This document shows positions 1 to 13,498 of a stretch of 64,000 nucleotides of DNA, piece by piece. Every line of letters begins with the position of its first letter. The first letter of the stretch is position 1. The notes beneath the pieces were generated by a model. The model saw only the letters and a list, made by a program, of their open reading frames with translations. It did no database searches and was not told the origin of the DNA. Origin of the DNA: Veillonella parvula (GTDB taxonomy: Bacteria; Bacillota; Negativicutes; Veillonellales; Veillonellaceae). A program made the position numbers and the translations under genes. The DNA lies in NCBI RefSeq assembly GCF_036456085.1, contig NZ_CP138632.1, forward strand, positions 1,717,001 to 1,781,000, in the 5' to 3' direction.

Positions 1-2260
1 GTCAAGACGGCGTTACACTTAAAGGTGGCGACGCTAAAAACGGTGTAGATGGCACAAGCATTAATCGTTTAGTGACTGAAGATAAAGACGGCAATACACA
101 TACGCTTGCAACCCTTGATGATGGTATGATGTATGGCGGCGATACAGGTAATGTAATTAAAAAGAAACTTAACAATCAAGTGAATGTTAAGGGCGGTATC
201 TCCGATGAAAGCAAATTAGCTACTGAAGACAACATCGGTGTTGTTTCTGACGGTTCCGATACATTGAAATTGCGCTTGGCGAAAGAATTGAGAGGTTTGA
301 CATCTGCTACTTTCACAAACGGCGGCAATAATACTGTTATCAATGGTGATGGTATGACCATCAATCGTGCTGGTGGTGATGCAGTAAGTCTTACAAAAGA
401 CGGCTTAAATAACGGCGGTAACAAGATTACGAATGTTGCTGATGGTACGGACCCTAACGATGCAGTTAATAAATCTCAATTGGATAAAGCTACAGCAGCT
501 GCATCTACAACGGTATCGGCAGGTAATAATATTACTGTGACACCTAGCACCAATGCGAATGGTTCCAAGAACTATGAAGTAGGTCTTAAAGATCAAGTGA
601 CATTGGGCTCTGATGCTACGAAACAAATCGCAATGGATGGTACTACAGGTACTATCAAGGCTGGTGATAAAGTTACAATCGACGGCAACAAAGGTACTAT
701 TAAAGCTGGCAATGTAACACAATTGACGGTGAAAACGGTACCATTAAAGCTGGCGATAAGGTAACTATCGACGGTAAAGATGGTAAGATTGCAGCAGGCA
801 AGGTATCTGTTGATGGTAAAGACGGTTATGTGACAGGTCTAGAAAACAAAGATTGGGATCCTGACAATATCACAAGCGGTCGTGCTGCTACAGAAGATCA
901 ATTGCAAAAATCTCACAAATCCTTAGATAACAAGATTAATAACCTAGGTGATGAAATCACGAAAAAAGGTATGAATTTTGCTGGTAATACAGGTGAATTC
1001 CACCGTGATTTAGGCCAAAAGGTTACTATCAAAGGTGAAGGTACAGAGTCTGACGATAAATACTCCGGCGAAAATATTAAAACAGTAGCCGACCAAGATG
1101 GTAATGTTAATATCAAGATGGCGAAGAACCTTAAGACTGACAGCTTAACTACTGATAAAGTGAAAGTTGGCAAAAACGGTCAAGACGGCGTATCCATTAC
1201 AGGTCCTAATGGTGCTGACGGTACAGACGGCAAAGTAGGTATCACAGGCAAAGACGGTAAAGATGCTGTATCCATGTCCGGTAAAGACGGTGTTGGTCAT
1301 ATCGGTTTAACTGGTAAAGACGGCCGTAATGCGGATATTACTGTTGATAAAGGTGATCCAGACTTAGACGGTAACAACATCACTCGTATTAAGTACCAAG
1401 ACGAAAATGGTAAGACCCACCAAGTGGCAACTAAAGACGATGGTATGAAATATGGTGGCGATAGCGGTTCCGTAATCAAGAAAAAGCTTAACGAACAAGT
1501 TAATGTAGTGGGTGGCATTACTGATGCTAACAAGTTGACTACAGAAGACAATTTAGGTGTCGTATCCGATGGTACTGGCAACCTTAAGGTTCGTATGGCG
1601 AAAGACTTGAAAGGTCTTGAAACAGTAACCACTAAGGATGCTGCAGGTAATACTACAGTTATGAATGGTGGCGGTGTAACAATTACACCTGCTAGCGGTA
1701 ATGCTGTAAGCCTTACTAAAGATGGCCTCAACAACGGCGGTAATACAATTACCAATGTAGGCCCTGGTGTAAACGGCACTGATGCAGTTAACGTAAATCA
1801 ATTGAAAGGTGCTACAGATGGGTTAGCTAATGCTATTAACTCCGTAGCGGGCGAAACACAACGTGTAGGCGCACATGCAGCGGCTATGTCTGCATTGAAA
1901 CCTATTCAATATGATCCATTGGAACCAACTCAAGTAATGGCTGGTATCGGTAATTATAGAGGTGAAACTGCGGCGGCTCTTGGCGTTGCACATTACACAG
2001 CAGAAGATACAATGTTCCATGTAGGCGTATCTGTTGGTAGCCACCATAACATGGTAAATGCTGGTGTAACTCGTAAATTCGGTACTTCCGATGCGAAGAA
2101 AGCAGTTCCTGAACGTTATAAAGGTGGTCCTATCAGCTCCATGTACGTAATGCAAGATGAAATGACTGCTTTGAAAGCTAAGTACGAAAAAGTACAACGC
2201 GACAATGAAGAAATGAGAGCACAAATTGCATTATTGATGCAACAAGCGGGCTTGAAATAA
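1..2260 (+). pseudogene. Trimeric autotransporter adhesin, 5' part outside window, frameshifted
   Basis: This is the 3' part of a surface adhesin of the YadA/Hia class. Reading starts in frame 3 and runs to a stop at 762-764. The homologous reading continues in frame 2 from about 722 to the stop at 2258-2260. The break lies in an array of 14-15-residue repeats ([13 protein letters not shown] type). Comparison with the next adhesin, where the array is intact, shows either an extra CA at about 716-720 or one lost base. After the break come stalk repeats, a Gly-rich GKDG segment, the YadA anchor (about 1840-2083) and a 58-residue tail ending in a coiled coil. The distal part is closely similar to the end of the adhesin at 2728-13395, so the two are paralogues. 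As read, the anchor would not be translated with the stalk and the product could not reach the surface. An assembly error in the repeat is the main alternative. Confidence 0.75.
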
Positions 2261-2293
2261 TATGAAATAACATATTGATACGGCAGTGCTTAT

Positions 2294-2333
2294 AAAAGGC
2301 GCCAAAAGCGAAATGCTTTTGGCGCCTTTTTTT
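2294..2333 (+). terminator. Rho-independent terminator of the first adhesin
   Basis: A perfect 16-bp stem (2294-2309 with 2315-2330) encloses a 5-nt loop and runs into a T tract. It lies about 35 bases after the adhesin stop. Confidence 0.93.
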
Positions 2334-2727
2334 ATACAAAAAAATAGTTTAAATGGCTGTTATAAACATATATATGTCATGGTTAACTTGTAATGTAATT
2401 AAAATAGGTGAGTAATAATTGGATCATAATAGTTTACTAAGGTGAAATACATTTTTTTCATGAAGTTAATTTTATGCGAAAAAATTAGTACATTTAGCAT
2501 ATTCATAAGGTATATGACGGGGTTTTTGTATATTCATAAATATTTATGATTTAGAAGTGAGTGTAGAGTGAAAATTTTTTTACTTTTAGTATAGAATATG
2601 ATATGTTTAATATGATATGCATCGGTAAATAGCCATATATTAACTGTATTTTTACTTTTTAAAATAGTTATAAAATATTTTATTATATTCATATAATTTG
2701 ATAGTTTTATGCAAGGAGTAAGACGAG
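2334..2727. other. AT-rich intergenic region upstream of the second adhesin
   Basis: No gene is seen in this very AT-rich stretch. It holds two exact copies of ATTCATAA (2501-2508 and 2532-2539), and the same octamer recurs before the third adhesin and before exbB. A strong ribosome-binding site, AAGGAG at 2713-2718, sits 9 bases before the adhesin ATG. I could not pick out a convincing -35/-10 pair. Confidence 0.6.
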
Positions 2728-5700
2728 ATGAACCGAATTTTTAAAGTAATCTGGAGTCGTACAAAGGGATGTTATGTCGTTGTGGCTGAAACAGCGAAAA
2801 ATATGTCGAAACGATCGACAATGACATCGGTATTTGCCAAGATGTCTGGGTCTGTAATTGCTACGGCTTTATTTATGTCCATGATGTCTCCAATGATCGT
2901 GCATGGGAGTACTATTGTACAAGGGGCCGGTGCTCAGGCTAAAAATGGCACTGTAGCGATAGGTGACAATAGTACAGCAATGGCAGATAACAGTGTGGCA
3001 CTGGGCACAGGTGCTACTGTTACAAAAACTAATAGGGCTAATGTTGGTAATGTGCAAGGCATTGCAATCGGAAGAAATGCAACCGTTGAAGTCAATAATG
3101 GTGTTGCCATTGGTAATTTGACAAAAGTAGCTTCTTTAAATGGCTTTGCCCTTGGTAATACATCTTGGGCCGGATATGATGAGGCCGGTAACTATGTAGG
3201 TGCCGATAACGATCAGGCATTTGGTACTAATGCCAGAGCTTGGGGTGGATCCTCTATGGCCTTTGGTAATAATGCTAAAGCTGCTGCCGGTGGTGCCGTT
3301 GCAATGGGTAACGGGTCGCAGGCAAGAGGTAAATGGGCCGTTGCAATCGGTAATAATGCACAAGCTAAGGGAGAAGGGTCCAGAGCTCTTGGTGTAAACT
3401 CCTATGCAGTAGGACTCAACTCCATTGCAATGGGCTGGGAAAGTAATGCCCGTGAGGATTCTTCTATAGCTATTGGTACAGATTCTGACTCAGTTCAGAA
3501 AAATAGTATTGCCATCGGTAATCGTGCAGTTAGCTATGCAGAGGATAGCGTTACACTTGGTAGAAATACAACAGTAGGGAAAAATCATATTCGTTCTGTT
3601 GCATTAGGTGCAAATTCTGCAACTGCGGATACTCATAGTACACCGAATCAACTTGTAAATGGTTTGTGGTATAAGAATTTAGCGGGGGGAACGGCAGATT
3701 CTACCCTAAGTATCGGTAATGATACGGTAAAACGTACGATTACAAATGTGGCAGCAGGGCGTATGAATCCCTCGTCTACAGATGCTATTAATGGTAGTCA
3801 ACTATATGCCGTAGCAAATAGCTTGGGCAATTTAGCCACTACTACTAAAAATATCCTTGGTGGTAATGCAGCGCTCGATCCTGATACCGGTAAATTAACG
3901 ATGAGCGATATCGGTTTTACAGGTAAAAGCACGATTCACGATGCTATTAGATATAATAAAGATAATATCGATAAAGGATTGTTCTTTTATGGTGATAACT
4001 TTGTTCAGAACCAAGTAAAATTAGGTGACACAGTAAGAATAAAAGGTGGCGCTAGCGGTGCTTTGGCTGACAACAATATTGGGGTTCAAGCAGACGGAAA
4101 TGGCACACTAAATGTGAAATTGGCTAAAAAATTAACTGGTTTGGATAGCGTAACAGCAGGAACTGCTACGATTGATAATAAAGGGGTGTCTGTAGGCGGT
4201 AAACTCTATGTGTCAACAGGTGGTCTTAATGCCAATAATCAACAGCTTAGAGGTGTTGCAGATGGTACCGGTAGTCAGGATGCAGTTAACTATGGACAGT
4301 TACAGCGTGCAATTAACGGTACCGCTAAAGAAGCCATAGTAAAAGCAAAAGATGATGATAATATTACAGTAAGAGAAAAGTCAACGGCGAAAGGCGGTAC
4401 AGAGTATACTGTCGGCTTAAACTATAAGATTACTGTAGGGAAAGGGGACGCCTCTCATCCTATAACCATAGATAGTGGGACAGGGACGATAACAGGGCTT
4501 ACCAATACATCATGGAATGTAAATAATCCAGCACCCGTTACAGGGCGTGCCGCTACGGAAAATCAGTTAAAATGGGTTAACGATAAAGTTAATAGTAATA
4601 AATCATCAATTGATACTAATGCACATAATATTAGCAACAATAGCCAGAGCATCAATAAGAATAAACAAGATATTGCTACTATTAACACCGCCCTTGATAA
4701 AGGTATTAGCTTCGCCGGTGACAATGGGCCTGTAAGCAACAGAAAATTAGGTGAAACAGTAAAAATAAAAGGTGATTACGTAGGTTCTGTATCTGATTAT
4801 AATATCAATGTCCAATCAGATGGTAATGGCACATTAAATGTGAAATTGGCAAAATCTTTGAACGGATTGGACAGTGTAACAGCCAGTGGTACGGTTATTA
4901 ATGCTGGCGGTTTGACTGTTGGTGGCAGAAACTATGTAACACCAACAGGCATTAATGCTAATAATCAAAAAATTACTGGTGTTGCTACTGGTACATCGTA
5001 TAGTGATGCGGTCAATTATGGTCAACTACAAGATGCTATTAACCGTACTGCTAAGGCATCTTCTGTGAAAGCAAAAGATACTAGTGTAACAGTAACGGAA
5101 GGTACTAATGCAGAAGGTGGCAAGGAATATACTGTCGGCTTAGGCAATAAAATTACTGTAGGTGGACCTCGTCCTGTAACCGTAGACGGAACTACAGGTT
5201 ACGTAACAGGTCTTACGAATACTGGCTGGGATGTTAATAATCCGCAAGCCGTAACTGGTCGTGCCGCAACAGAAAGTCAATTGCAGCTTGTTAATACGCA
5301 AGTTAATACAAACAAGACTAATATTGCTAAGAATACTGCTGATATTAATCAGAACAAACAAGATATTGCAACGAACAAGCAAGATATTGCGACAAATAAA
5401 AGTGCTATTTCTTCAATCAATTCAACAATTGAAAAGGGGTTGAATTTTGGTGGTGATAGCGGGGCAGTTTTCAAGAAACAATTAGGTGAAACACTAACTA
5501 TTAAGGGTGGTGCCCCTACTACGAAGTTAACAGACAATAATATCGGTGTCGTATCTGACGGCAGCACATTAAATGTGAAGCTGGCAAAAACATTAACGGG
5601 GTTGACCAGTGTGACTGCAAGTGGTACGACTATCAATGGTGCTGGTTTGACTGTAGGTGGCAAAAACTATGTGTCTTCAACAGGTATCAATGCTAATAAT

Positions 5701-8700
5701 CAAAAGATTACCGGTGTTGCTAATGGTACAGCGCCTGATGATGCGGTTAACTTCAGTCAATTGCAAAATGCTATTGGTGGTACTGCTAAGGCCACTACGG
5801 TAAAAGGGAAAGATGCGAATGTAACCGTAACAGAAGGTACCAATGCAAATGGTGGTAAGGAATTCACTGTTGGATTGGGTAATAAACTTGCGGTAGGTAC
5901 GGCACATCCTGTAACTGTGGATGGAACTGCTGGAACTGTAACAGGTCTCACGAATACAGCTTGGAATGTAAATAATCCACAAGCCGTAACCGGTCGTGCT
6001 GCAACGGAAGATCAGTTAAAAACTGTTAATACGCAAGTTAATACAAATAAGGATAAAATAGCTCAAAACACAACTGACATTGCTCAAAATACCACTGATA
6101 TCGGTAAAAATAAGACTGATATTGCACAAAACAAGCAAAATATTACTCAGAACACACAAGATATTGCGACCAATAAAAATGCTATCTCTACAATCAATAC
6201 AACTATTGCTAAAGGTCTTAACTTTGATGGAGACAGCGGTGCTGCAATCAAAAAACAGTTGGGCGATAAGCTTAGCATCAAAGGTGGTGCCGCAGCTGCG
6301 AATTTGACGGACAATAATATCGGTGTCGTATCTGATGGCAGCACATTAAATGTGAAACTAGCTAAGACATTAACCGGTTTGGATAGCGTAACGGCTGGGG
6401 GTACAACTATCAATAGTAGTGGTTTGACTGTAGGCGGTAAGACCTATGTAACTCCGAACGGCATCAATGCGAATGACAAGAAAATAACTAATGTTGCTGA
6501 TGGTGAAGTGGCGGCTAATTCCAAAGAGGCAGTTAACGGCGGTCAACTTCATGCGGCTAAAACCGAATTAAATAACAACATTAATAATGCTAAGACTGAA
6601 TTAAACAAGAATATCGGTGATGCCAAAACTGAACTCAATAAAAATATTAATGACGCTAAAACTGAACTGAACGGCAATATAGATAATGCTAAAACAGAGC
6701 TAAACAATAATATAGCCACAGCGAAGAATGATGTGATTAATACAGGCCTCAAGTTCGATGCGGATACAGGCGGTGTTAAGACCAATAAACTGGGTTCCAA
6801 GGTAACGGTAAATGGCGATGATAATATCACAACAGAAATCAGTCAAACTGGTGATGATACTAAGATCGGTCTTAAATTAAAGAAAGATCTTAATGTTACT
6901 ACTATTACTGCTGCTGATACTGTGAAAGCTGGCACTGTGACTATGGGCAAACAAGCTGGTGGTGCAGGCGGTGCAAACGGTAACTTTGTAACAGGACTCG
7001 ATAATAAGTCTTGGAACGCGGATAATCCTCAAGCCGTAAGTGGTCGTGCTGCAACGGAAGATCAGTTGAAATCTGTTAATGATAAGGTCAATACAAATGT
7101 AACTAATATCAATAAAGGATTAAACTTTAACGGCGATAGCGGTGCTACGATTAATAAAAAATTAGGCGACACTGTTACCATTAAAGGTGGTGCTACGGCA
7201 GATCTTACGGATAATAATATCGGTGTCGTGTCTGATGGTAGCACATTAAATGTGAAACTAGCTAAAACATTAACTGGTTTGGATAGCGTAACAGCTGGCG
7301 GAACAACCATCAATAGTAGCGGTTTGACTGTAGGCGGCAAGACCTATGTAACGCCGAGCGGTATCAATGCTAATAATCAAAAGATTACCGGTTTAGCAAA
7401 AGGCACAGACCCTACTGATGCGGTTAACTTCAGTCAGTTGCAGGATGCTATCGGTGGGACTGCTAAGGCAAGTACTGTGAAAGCTAAAAATAGCAATATC
7501 ACTGTAGATGAAGGTACAAATGCAGCCGGTGGCAAGGAATTTACAATCGGACTAGGCGATAAAATCACCTTAGGAACTACTAATCCTGTATCTGTGGATG
7601 GTACTGCAGGCACGGTAACTGGCCTTACCAATACTGCTTGGGATGTAAATAATCCACAAGCCGTAACCGGTCGTGCTGCAACGGAAGATCAGTTGAAAGC
7701 TGTTAATACGCAAGTTAATACAAATAAGGATAAAATAGCTCAAAACACAACTGATATTGCACAAAATACGACTGACATCGGCAAGAATAAACAAGATATA
7801 ACTAAGAACAAGGCTGATATTGCTCAAAACACACAAGATATTACGACCAATAGAAATGCCATTTCTACCATCAATACAACTATCGCTAAAGGTCTTAATT
7901 TTGATGGAGATAGCGGCGCTGTAATTAACAAACAGTTGGGTGATAAGCTTAGCATCAAGGGCGGTGCAGCGGCTGCTAACTTGACGGACAATAATATTGG
8001 TGTCGTATCTGATGGCAGTACGTTAAACGTGAAGTTAGCAAAAACATTAACCGGTTTGGACAGTGTAACAGCTGGTGGCACAATCATCAATAGTGGTGGT
8101 TTGACCGTAGGCAATAAGACCTATGTATCTCCAAACGGCATCAATGCGAACGACCAAAAGATTACTAATGTTGCTGATGGTAATATTGCTGCTAATTCCA
8201 AAGATGCGGTGAACGGCGGTCAATTGCATGACACTAAAACTGAGCTCAACAAAAAAATTGGTGACACTAAAACCGAACTCAATAATAATATTAATGATGC
8301 TAAGACTGAGCTTACCAATAAAGGCCTTCGTTTTGACGCAGACAATAACGATGAAAAAACGAATAAACTAGGCTCCAAGGTAACAGTAAACGGCGACGAC
8401 AATATTACGACGGAAATCAGTCAAACTGGTGAAGATACAAAGATCGGTTTTAAATTGAAGAAAGATCTTAATGTTACATCTGTTACGGCTACGGAAACTG
8501 TGAAAGCCGGCACGGTAACTATGGGTAAACAATCCGATGGTGCAAGCCCTGCTAATATGGGCAACTACGTAACTGGTCTTGATAATCAGGCATGGAGCGT
8601 AACTAATCCGACTGCTGTTAGTGGACGTGCTGCAACAGAAGATCAATTGAAGACAGTTACTGAAGCTATCAAAACTCAAGGCGCTAATGCAACGGACTTT

Positions 8701-11700
8701 AGTCTCGTTGCGAATCCTACGGCAGGTTCCAATGGTGACTATACTGTAGCTGCCAACGGTGACGTAGCATTGACAGTACAAGATAAGAACCATCCGGATC
8801 AAACAAAAACCGTAACGATTAAAGATGTGGCATCTAAATCTGAAGTGGATAAAGGCTTGAACTTTGACGGTGACTCTGGTACGACTATCAACAAGAAGCT
8901 AGGTGGTACTGTTGCCATCAAAGGCGGAGCTGCGGCTGCAGATCTAACAGATAATAATATTGGCGTTGTATCTGACGGTACAGGCACATTGAACGTGAAG
9001 TTGGCTAAAACATTGACTGGTTTGGACAGTGTGACAGCTGGCGGTACAACCATTAATAGTGGTGGTTTGACCGTAGGCAATAAGACCTATGTATCTCCAA
9101 ACGGTATCAATGCGAACGACCAAAAGATTACCAATGTTGCTGATGGTAATATTGCTGCTAATTCCAAAGATGCGGTTAACGGCGGTCAATTACATAACGC
9201 TAAAACTGAGTTAAATAAAAATATTAATGATGCTAAGACTGAATTGACCAATAAAGGCCTTCGTTTTAATGCGGATAATGACGATGAAAAAACGAATAAG
9301 CTAGGATCCAAGGTAACCGTAAACGGCGACGACAATATTACGACGGAAATCACGCAAACCGGTGACGATACGAAGATCGGTCTTAAATTGAAGAAAGACC
9401 TTAACGTTACCACTGTTACGGCAGCGGAAACTGTGAAAGCTGGCACTGTAACTATGGGTAAACAATCCGATGGTGCAACTCCTGCTAATATGGGCAACTA
9501 TGTAACTGGTCTTGATAATAAGGATTGGAGTATTGATAACCCTACAATTGCATCTGGCCGTGCAGCAACGGAAGACCAGTTGAAAACAGTTAGTGACGAA
9601 GTTAAGAAACAAGGCGCTAGTGCAACGGACTTCAGTCTTGTTGCTAATCCTGCGACAGGCTCCAATGGTGACTACACTGTAGATGCTAACGGTGACGTAG
9701 CATTGACCGTACAGGATAAGAACCATCCGGCTCAAACAAAAACCGTAACGATTAAAGATGTGGCGTCAAAATCCGAAGTGGATAAAGGCTTGAACTTTGA
9801 TGGTGATTCCGGCACGACTATTAACAAGAAGCTAGGTGATACTGTTGCCATTAAAGGCGGAGCTACGGCTACAGATTTAACGGATAATAATATTGGCGTT
9901 GTATCTGATGGCACAGGCACACTAAATGTGAAGTTAGCTAAAACATTGACTGGTTTAGACAGCGTAACAGCTGGTGGTACAACCATTAATAGTGGTGGTT
10001 TAACAGTAGGCAATAAGACTTATGTATCTCCAAATGGCATCAATGCAAACGACCAAAAGATTACCAATGTTGCTGATGGTAATATTGCTGCTAATTCTAA
10101 AGATGCGGTTAACGGCGGTCAATTGCATGACGCTAAATCTGAGTTAAATAAAAACATTAGTGATGCTAAGACCGAGTTGAATAAAAATATTGGTGATACC
10201 AAAACTGAACTCAACAATAATATTAATGACGCTAAGACTGAACTGACCAATAAAGGCCTTCGTTTTGATGCGGATAATAACGATGAAAAAACGAACAAGC
10301 TAGGCTCTAAGGTAACAGTAAACGGTGATGATAACATCACCACAGAAATTACGCAAACTGGTGACGATACGAAGATTGGCCTTAAATTGAAGAAAGACCT
10401 TAACGTTACCACTGTTACGGCAGCGGAAACTGTGAAAGCTGGCACTGTAACCATGGGTAAACAGTCCGATGGTGCAAGCCCTGCTAATATGGGTAACTAC
10501 GTAACAGGTCTTGATAATAAGACTTGGGATGCAAGTAATGTCGTATCCGGTCGTGCTGCAACAGAGGACCAATTGAAACAAGCTTTGGCAGGTCAAACTG
10601 ATACAGGCCTTAAATTCAATGCCAATGTAGGCGGTGTACAAACTAATAAATTAGGCTCTACTGTCACTGTTCAAGGTGAAGGTAAAGCTGCTGATACCGA
10701 CTATAGTGGTGACAATATTAAGACTTTCATCAAACAAGATGCAGCAACAGGTAACACGACTATCGATGTGAAGATGAACAAAAATCTTAAGGCTGAATCC
10801 GTGAAAGTCGGTAAAGACGGTAAGGACGGCGTATCTCTTACAGGTCCAGATGCGGCGAATGGCAGCGACGGTAAGGTAGCTGTTACAGATAAAAACGGCA
10901 AGGATGCTGTGTCCATGTCCGGTAAAGACGGTGTTGGTCACATCGGATTAAGCGGTAAAGACGGTAAAAGTGCGGATATTACTGCTGAAAAAGGTGCTGC
11001 TAATCTCAATGGAAATGAAATTACTCGCATTAAATACAAAGATGAAAATGGCACAACCCATGAAGTGGCAACCAAAGATGATGGCATGGCATATGGTGGC
11101 GACTCTGGTACTACCATCAAGAAGAAACTTAATGAACAATTGGACATTAAGGGTGGTGTCACCAATGAATCTGAGTTGACCGAAAATAATATTGGTGTTA
11201 TTAGTAAAAATAATATCCTTAATGTTCGTTTGGCAAAAAATCTGAAAGGTTTAGATTCCATAACTTTCAACAATGGTACTGATGGTGTAAACGGTAAAAC
11301 CGTTGTAAATGGTGAAGGTATGACCATTCAAGATAAGGATGGCAATCCGTTGACTGCTGTTACAAAAGACGGCGTAAAGATTACCAACGGTCCATCCATG
11401 ACGAAAGATGGTATTGATGCAGCCGGCAATAAGATTACTAATGTAGCTGACGGGACAAATCCTAAGGATGCGGTTAATAAATCTCAATTGGATAAAGCCG
11501 CAGCAGCTGCTACTACAACAATAACGGCAGGTAATAATGTCCAAGTAGATAAGACCACTAATGCGGACGGTTCTACAAATTACAAAGTGGGACTCAAAGA
11601 CCAAATAACAATGGGAACTGATGCTACGAAACAAATTGCGATGGATGGTACAACAGGTACTATTAAAGCCGGTGACAAAATTACAATCGACGGCAATAAA

Positions 11701-13395
11701 GGCACCATTAAAGCAGGTGATAAAGTTGAAATCGATGGTGATAAGGGCACAATCAAGGCCGGCAATGTTGCAATCGACGGTACAAACGGTACGATTAAGG
11801 CCGGAGATAAGGTAACTATCGACGGTAAAGATGGTAAGATTGCAGCAGGTAAAGTATCTGTTGATGGCAAGGACGGTCATGTGACAGGTTTGGAAAACAA
11901 AGATTGGGATCCTAACAATATCACAAGCGGTCGTGCTGCTACAGAAGATCAATTGCAGAAGTCCCATAAAGCCTTGGATAATAAGATTAATAACTTAGGT
12001 GATGACATTACGAAGAAAGGCATGGATTTTGCCGGTAATACAGGTGATTTCCACCGTGATTTAGGTCAAAAGGTTACCATCAAAGGTGAAGGTCAAGGGG
12101 CTGATAGTGACTATTCTGGCGAAAATATTAAAACGGTAGCCGAAAATGGTAATGTTACTATTAAAATGGCTAAGAATCTTAAGACCGATAGTATTACTAC
12201 CAAAACAGTTACTGCTGATACGGTCAATACTGATAAGGTGAAAGTCGGCAAAAATGGTCAAGATGGCGTTTCCATTACAGGTCCAGACGCTGCGAATGGC
12301 ACAGACGGAAAAGTAGCTGTTACAGGTAAAGACGGTAAAGATGCTGTATCTATGTCCGGTAAAGACGGCGTTGGTCACATCGGTTTAACTGGCAAAGATG
12401 GTCGTAATGCGGATATTACCGCTGATAAGGGCGATTCTGATCTCGGAGGCAATGCTATTACTCGTATTAAGTACCAAGATGAACAGGGCAAGACACATCA
12501 AGTGGCAACCAAAGACGATGGTATGAAATACGGTGGCGATTCTGGTAATGTGATTAACAAAAAGCTTAACGAACAGGTAAACGTAGTCGGTGGTATTACT
12601 GATGCTAGCAAGTTGACGGCCGAAGATAATTTAGGCGTCGTATCTGACGGCACTAATCTTAAAGTTCGTATGGCGAAAGATTTGAAAGGTCTTACGTCAG
12701 TAACGACTAAGGATGCTGGAGGTAACTCTACGGTTGTGAACGGCAGTGGCGTAACCATTACTCCTACTAGTGGTAACACCGTAAGCCTTACTAAAGATGG
12801 ATTGAATAACGGTGGTAAAACAATTAGCAATGTAGGTCCTGGTGTAAACGGAACGGATGCGGTTAACGTAAATCAATTGAAGGGAGTTACGGAGGGAATA
12901 GCTAATGCTATTAATTCTGTGGCGGGCGAAACGCAACGTGTAGGTGCTCATGCGGCAGCTATGTCTGCGTTGAAACCGATCCAATACGATCCGTTAGAAC
13001 CAACTCAAGTGATGGCTGGTATCGGCAATTACAGAGGTGAAACCGCAGCAGCGTTAGGTGTTGCTCACTACACATCGGAAGACACAATGTTCCATGCAGG
13101 CGTATCTGTTGGTAGTCGTCATAATATGGTGAATGCCGGTGTAACTCGTAAATTTGGTTCTTCTGATGAGAAGAAGGCTATTCCTGAACGATACAAGGGC
13201 GGCCCTATCAGCTCTATGTACGTAATGCAGGATGAAATGACTGCTTTGAAAGCTGAAAATGCACGCATGAAAGCGCAGGATGAGAAATTAACTGCAGACT
13301 ATGCGGCATTGAAAGAAGACAACCTTCGTCTACAGAAAGATAACGAAGAAACTAAGCGACAATTAGCTCTTATTATGAGTCGTTTAGGCATGTAA
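2728..13395 (+). CDS. Giant trimeric autotransporter adhesin (YadA-like), 3555 aa
   Basis: A surface adhesin that should form a homotrimeric fibre anchored in the outer membrane (type Vc secretion). The N-terminus is an extended signal peptide ([10 protein letters not shown] start, ESPR type) of about 60 residues. Residues about 65-290 are YadA-head repeats of the AIGxxAxA kind, followed by a neck with DAINGSQLY near residue 350. A very long stalk of repeating domains follows. It includes heptad arrays (6058-6204, 7735-7881), 11-residue arrays (from 6556) and three 0.8-0.96 kb near-copies (7891-10590). Two Gly-rich GKDG segments lie near 10801-10980 and 12247-12420. The YadA anchor covers about residues 3398-3477. 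A further 78 residues after the barrel end in a coiled coil, which is not canonical. The start is supported by AAGGAG 9 bases upstream. Family and anchor are certain; the ligand is unknown. In Veillonella such proteins are known to drive autoaggregation and biofilm. Confidence 0.95.
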   Translation: MNRIFKVIWSRTKGCYVVVAETAKNMSKRSTMTSVFAKMSGSVIATALFMSMMSPMIVHGSTIVQGAGAQAKNGTVAIGDNSTAMADNSVALGTGATVTKTNRANVGNVQGIAIGRNATVEVNNGVAIGNLTKVASLNGFALGNTSWAGYDEAGNYVGADNDQAFGTNARAWGGSSMAFGNNAKAAAGGAVAMGNGSQARGKWAVAIGNNAQAKGEGSRALGVNSYAVGLNSIAMGWESNAREDSSIAIGTDSDSVQKNSIAIGNRAVSYAEDSVTLGRNTTVGKNHIRSVALGANSATADTHSTPNQLVNGLWYKNLAGGTADSTLSIGNDTVKRTITNVAAGRMNPSSTDAINGSQLYAVANSLGNLATTTKNILGGNAALDPDTGKLTMSDIGFTGKSTIHDAIRYNKDNIDKGLFFYGDNFVQNQVKLGDTVRIKGGASGALADNNIGVQADGNGTLNVKLAKKLTGLDSVTAGTATIDNKGVSVGGKLYVSTGGLNANNQQLRGVADGTGSQDAVNYGQLQRAINGTAKEAIVKAKDDDNITVREKSTAKGGTEYTVGLNYKITVGKGDASHPITIDSGTGTITGLTNTSWNVNNPAPVTGRAATENQLKWVNDKVNSNKSSIDTNAHNISNNSQSINKNKQDIATINTALDKGISFAGDNGPVSNRKLGETVKIKGDYVGSVSDYNINVQSDGNGTLNVKLAKSLNGLDSVTASGTVINAGGLTVGGRNYVTPTGINANNQKITGVATGTSYSDAVNYGQLQDAINRTAKASSVKAKDTSVTVTEGTNAEGGKEYTVGLGNKITVGGPRPVTVDGTTGYVTGLTNTGWDVNNPQAVTGRAATESQLQLVNTQVNTNKTNIAKNTADINQNKQDIATNKQDIATNKSAISSINSTIEKGLNFGGDSGAVFKKQLGETLTIKGGAPTTKLTDNNIGVVSDGSTLNVKLAKTLTGLTSVTASGTTINGAGLTVGGKNYVSSTGINANNQKITGVANGTAPDDAVNFSQLQNAIGGTAKATTVKGKDANVTVTEGTNANGGKEFTVGLGNKLAVGTAHPVTVDGTAGTVTGLTNTAWNVNNPQAVTGRAATEDQLKTVNTQVNTNKDKIAQNTTDIAQNTTDIGKNKTDIAQNKQNITQNTQDIATNKNAISTINTTIAKGLNFDGDSGAAIKKQLGDKLSIKGGAAAANLTDNNIGVVSDGSTLNVKLAKTLTGLDSVTAGGTTINSSGLTVGGKTYVTPNGINANDKKITNVADGEVAANSKEAVNGGQLHAAKTELNNNINNAKTELNKNIGDAKTELNKNINDAKTELNGNIDNAKTELNNNIATAKNDVINTGLKFDADTGGVKTNKLGSKVTVNGDDNITTEISQTGDDTKIGLKLKKDLNVTTITAADTVKAGTVTMGKQAGGAGGANGNFVTGLDNKSWNADNPQAVSGRAATEDQLKSVNDKVNTNVTNINKGLNFNGDSGATINKKLGDTVTIKGGATADLTDNNIGVVSDGSTLNVKLAKTLTGLDSVTAGGTTINSSGLTVGGKTYVTPSGINANNQKITGLAKGTDPTDAVNFSQLQDAIGGTAKASTVKAKNSNITVDEGTNAAGGKEFTIGLGDKITLGTTNPVSVDGTAGTVTGLTNTAWDVNNPQAVTGRAATEDQLKAVNTQVNTNKDKIAQNTTDIAQNTTDIGKNKQDITKNKADIAQNTQDITTNRNAISTINTTIAKGLNFDGDSGAVINKQLGDKLSIKGGAAAANLTDNNIGVVSDGSTLNVKLAKTLTGLDSVTAGGTIINSGGLTVGNKTYVSPNGINANDQKITNVADGNIAANSKDAVNGGQLHDTKTELNKKIGDTKTELNNNINDAKTELTNKGLRFDADNNDEKTNKLGSKVTVNGDDNITTEISQTGEDTKIGFKLKKDLNVTSVTATETVKAGTVTMGKQSDGASPANMGNYVTGLDNQAWSVTNPTAVSGRAATEDQLKTVTEAIKTQGANATDFSLVANPTAGSNGDYTVAANGDVALTVQDKNHPDQTKTVTIKDVASKSEVDKGLNFDGDSGTTINKKLGGTVAIKGGAAAADLTDNNIGVVSDGTGTLNVKLAKTLTGLDSVTAGGTTINSGGLTVGNKTYVSPNGINANDQKITNVADGNIAANSKDAVNGGQLHNAKTELNKNINDAKTELTNKGLRFNADNDDEKTNKLGSKVTVNGDDNITTEITQTGDDTKIGLKLKKDLNVTTVTAAETVKAGTVTMGKQSDGATPANMGNYVTGLDNKDWSIDNPTIASGRAATEDQLKTVSDEVKKQGASATDFSLVANPATGSNGDYTVDANGDVALTVQDKNHPAQTKTVTIKDVASKSEVDKGLNFDGDSGTTINKKLGDTVAIKGGATATDLTDNNIGVVSDGTGTLNVKLAKTLTGLDSVTAGGTTINSGGLTVGNKTYVSPNGINANDQKITNVADGNIAANSKDAVNGGQLHDAKSELNKNISDAKTELNKNIGDTKTELNNNINDAKTELTNKGLRFDADNNDEKTNKLGSKVTVNGDDNITTEITQTGDDTKIGLKLKKDLNVTTVTAAETVKAGTVTMGKQSDGASPANMGNYVTGLDNKTWDASNVVSGRAATEDQLKQALAGQTDTGLKFNANVGGVQTNKLGSTVTVQGEGKAADTDYSGDNIKTFIKQDAATGNTTIDVKMNKNLKAESVKVGKDGKDGVSLTGPDAANGSDGKVAVTDKNGKDAVSMSGKDGVGHIGLSGKDGKSADITAEKGAANLNGNEITRIKYKDENGTTHEVATKDDGMAYGGDSGTTIKKKLNEQLDIKGGVTNESELTENNIGVISKNNILNVRLAKNLKGLDSITFNNGTDGVNGKTVVNGEGMTIQDKDGNPLTAVTKDGVKITNGPSMTKDGIDAAGNKITNVADGTNPKDAVNKSQLDKAAAAATTTITAGNNVQVDKTTNADGSTNYKVGLKDQITMGTDATKQIAMDGTTGTIKAGDKITIDGNKGTIKAGDKVEIDGDKGTIKAGNVAIDGTNGTIKAGDKVTIDGKDGKIAAGKVSVDGKDGHVTGLENKDWDPNNITSGRAATEDQLQKSHKALDNKINNLGDDITKKGMDFAGNTGDFHRDLGQKVTIKGEGQGADSDYSGENIKTVAENGNVTIKMAKNLKTDSITTKTVTADTVNTDKVKVGKNGQDGVSITGPDAANGTDGKVAVTGKDGKDAVSMSGKDGVGHIGLTGKDGRNADITADKGDSDLGGNAITRIKYQDEQGKTHQVATKDDGMKYGGDSGNVINKKLNEQVNVVGGITDASKLTAEDNLGVVSDGTNLKVRMAKDLKGLTSVTTKDAGGNSTVVNGSGVTITPTSGNTVSLTKDGLNNGGKTISNVGPGVNGTDAVNVNQLKGVTEGIANAINSVAGETQRVGAHAAAMSALKPIQYDPLEPTQVMAGIGNYRGETAAALGVAHYTSEDTMFHAGVSVGSRHNMVNAGVTRKFGSSDEKKAIPERYKGGPISSMYVMQDEMTALKAENARMKAQDEKLTADYAALKEDNLRLQKDNEETKRQLALIMSRLGM
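6058..6204 (+). repeat. Seven 21-bp heptad-coding repeats in adhesin stalk
   Basis: Seven consecutive heptads begin with Ile and mostly follow IxxNTxx ([21 protein letters not shown] and so on). This fits a left-handed trimeric coiled coil with Asn at core position d. A second seven-heptad array of the same type lies at 7735-7881. Confidence 0.85.
6556..6720 (+). repeat. Five tandem 33-bp units coding 11-residue coiled-coil repeats
   Basis: Five units of the type [11 protein letters not shown] are in phase with the reading frame. An 11-residue period is a hendecad, typical of a nearly straight or right-handed coiled coil. Related arrays recur later in the gene with about 3 units (near 8230), 2 (near 9196) and 4 (near 10130). 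Confidence 0.9.
7735..7881 (+). repeat. Second array of seven heptad-coding repeats
   Basis: The translation gives [49 protein letters not shown]. It has the same design as 6058-6204 with different third and fourth units, consistent with local duplication and drift of a stalk module. Confidence 0.85.
7891..10590 (+). repeat. Three large near-identical stalk modules (0.80-0.96 kb)
   Basis: Units begin with the GLNFDGDSG codons at 7891, 8854 and 9787, giving lengths of 963 and 933 bp and a shorter last unit of about 800 bp. Much of the DNA is conserved, for example the [16 protein letters not shown] segment in each. Length differences come largely from the number of 33-bp units. Earlier, more diverged modules of the same kind start at 5437, 6214 and 7117. 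Confidence 0.85.
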
Positions 13396-13498
13396 ATCAT
13401 ATAGATTTCATTTTATATTCATGTGGTAAAATCTGTTAATGTACCAGAAAATACCCATGAAGATTAGATGATTTTAACCCTATATGGTATATAAAATG

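Noticed and set aside
6058-10590. Regular repeats that might suggest a CRISPR array
   Set aside because: Units are in phase with the coding frame, contiguous and protein-coding, with no unique spacers and no cas genes.
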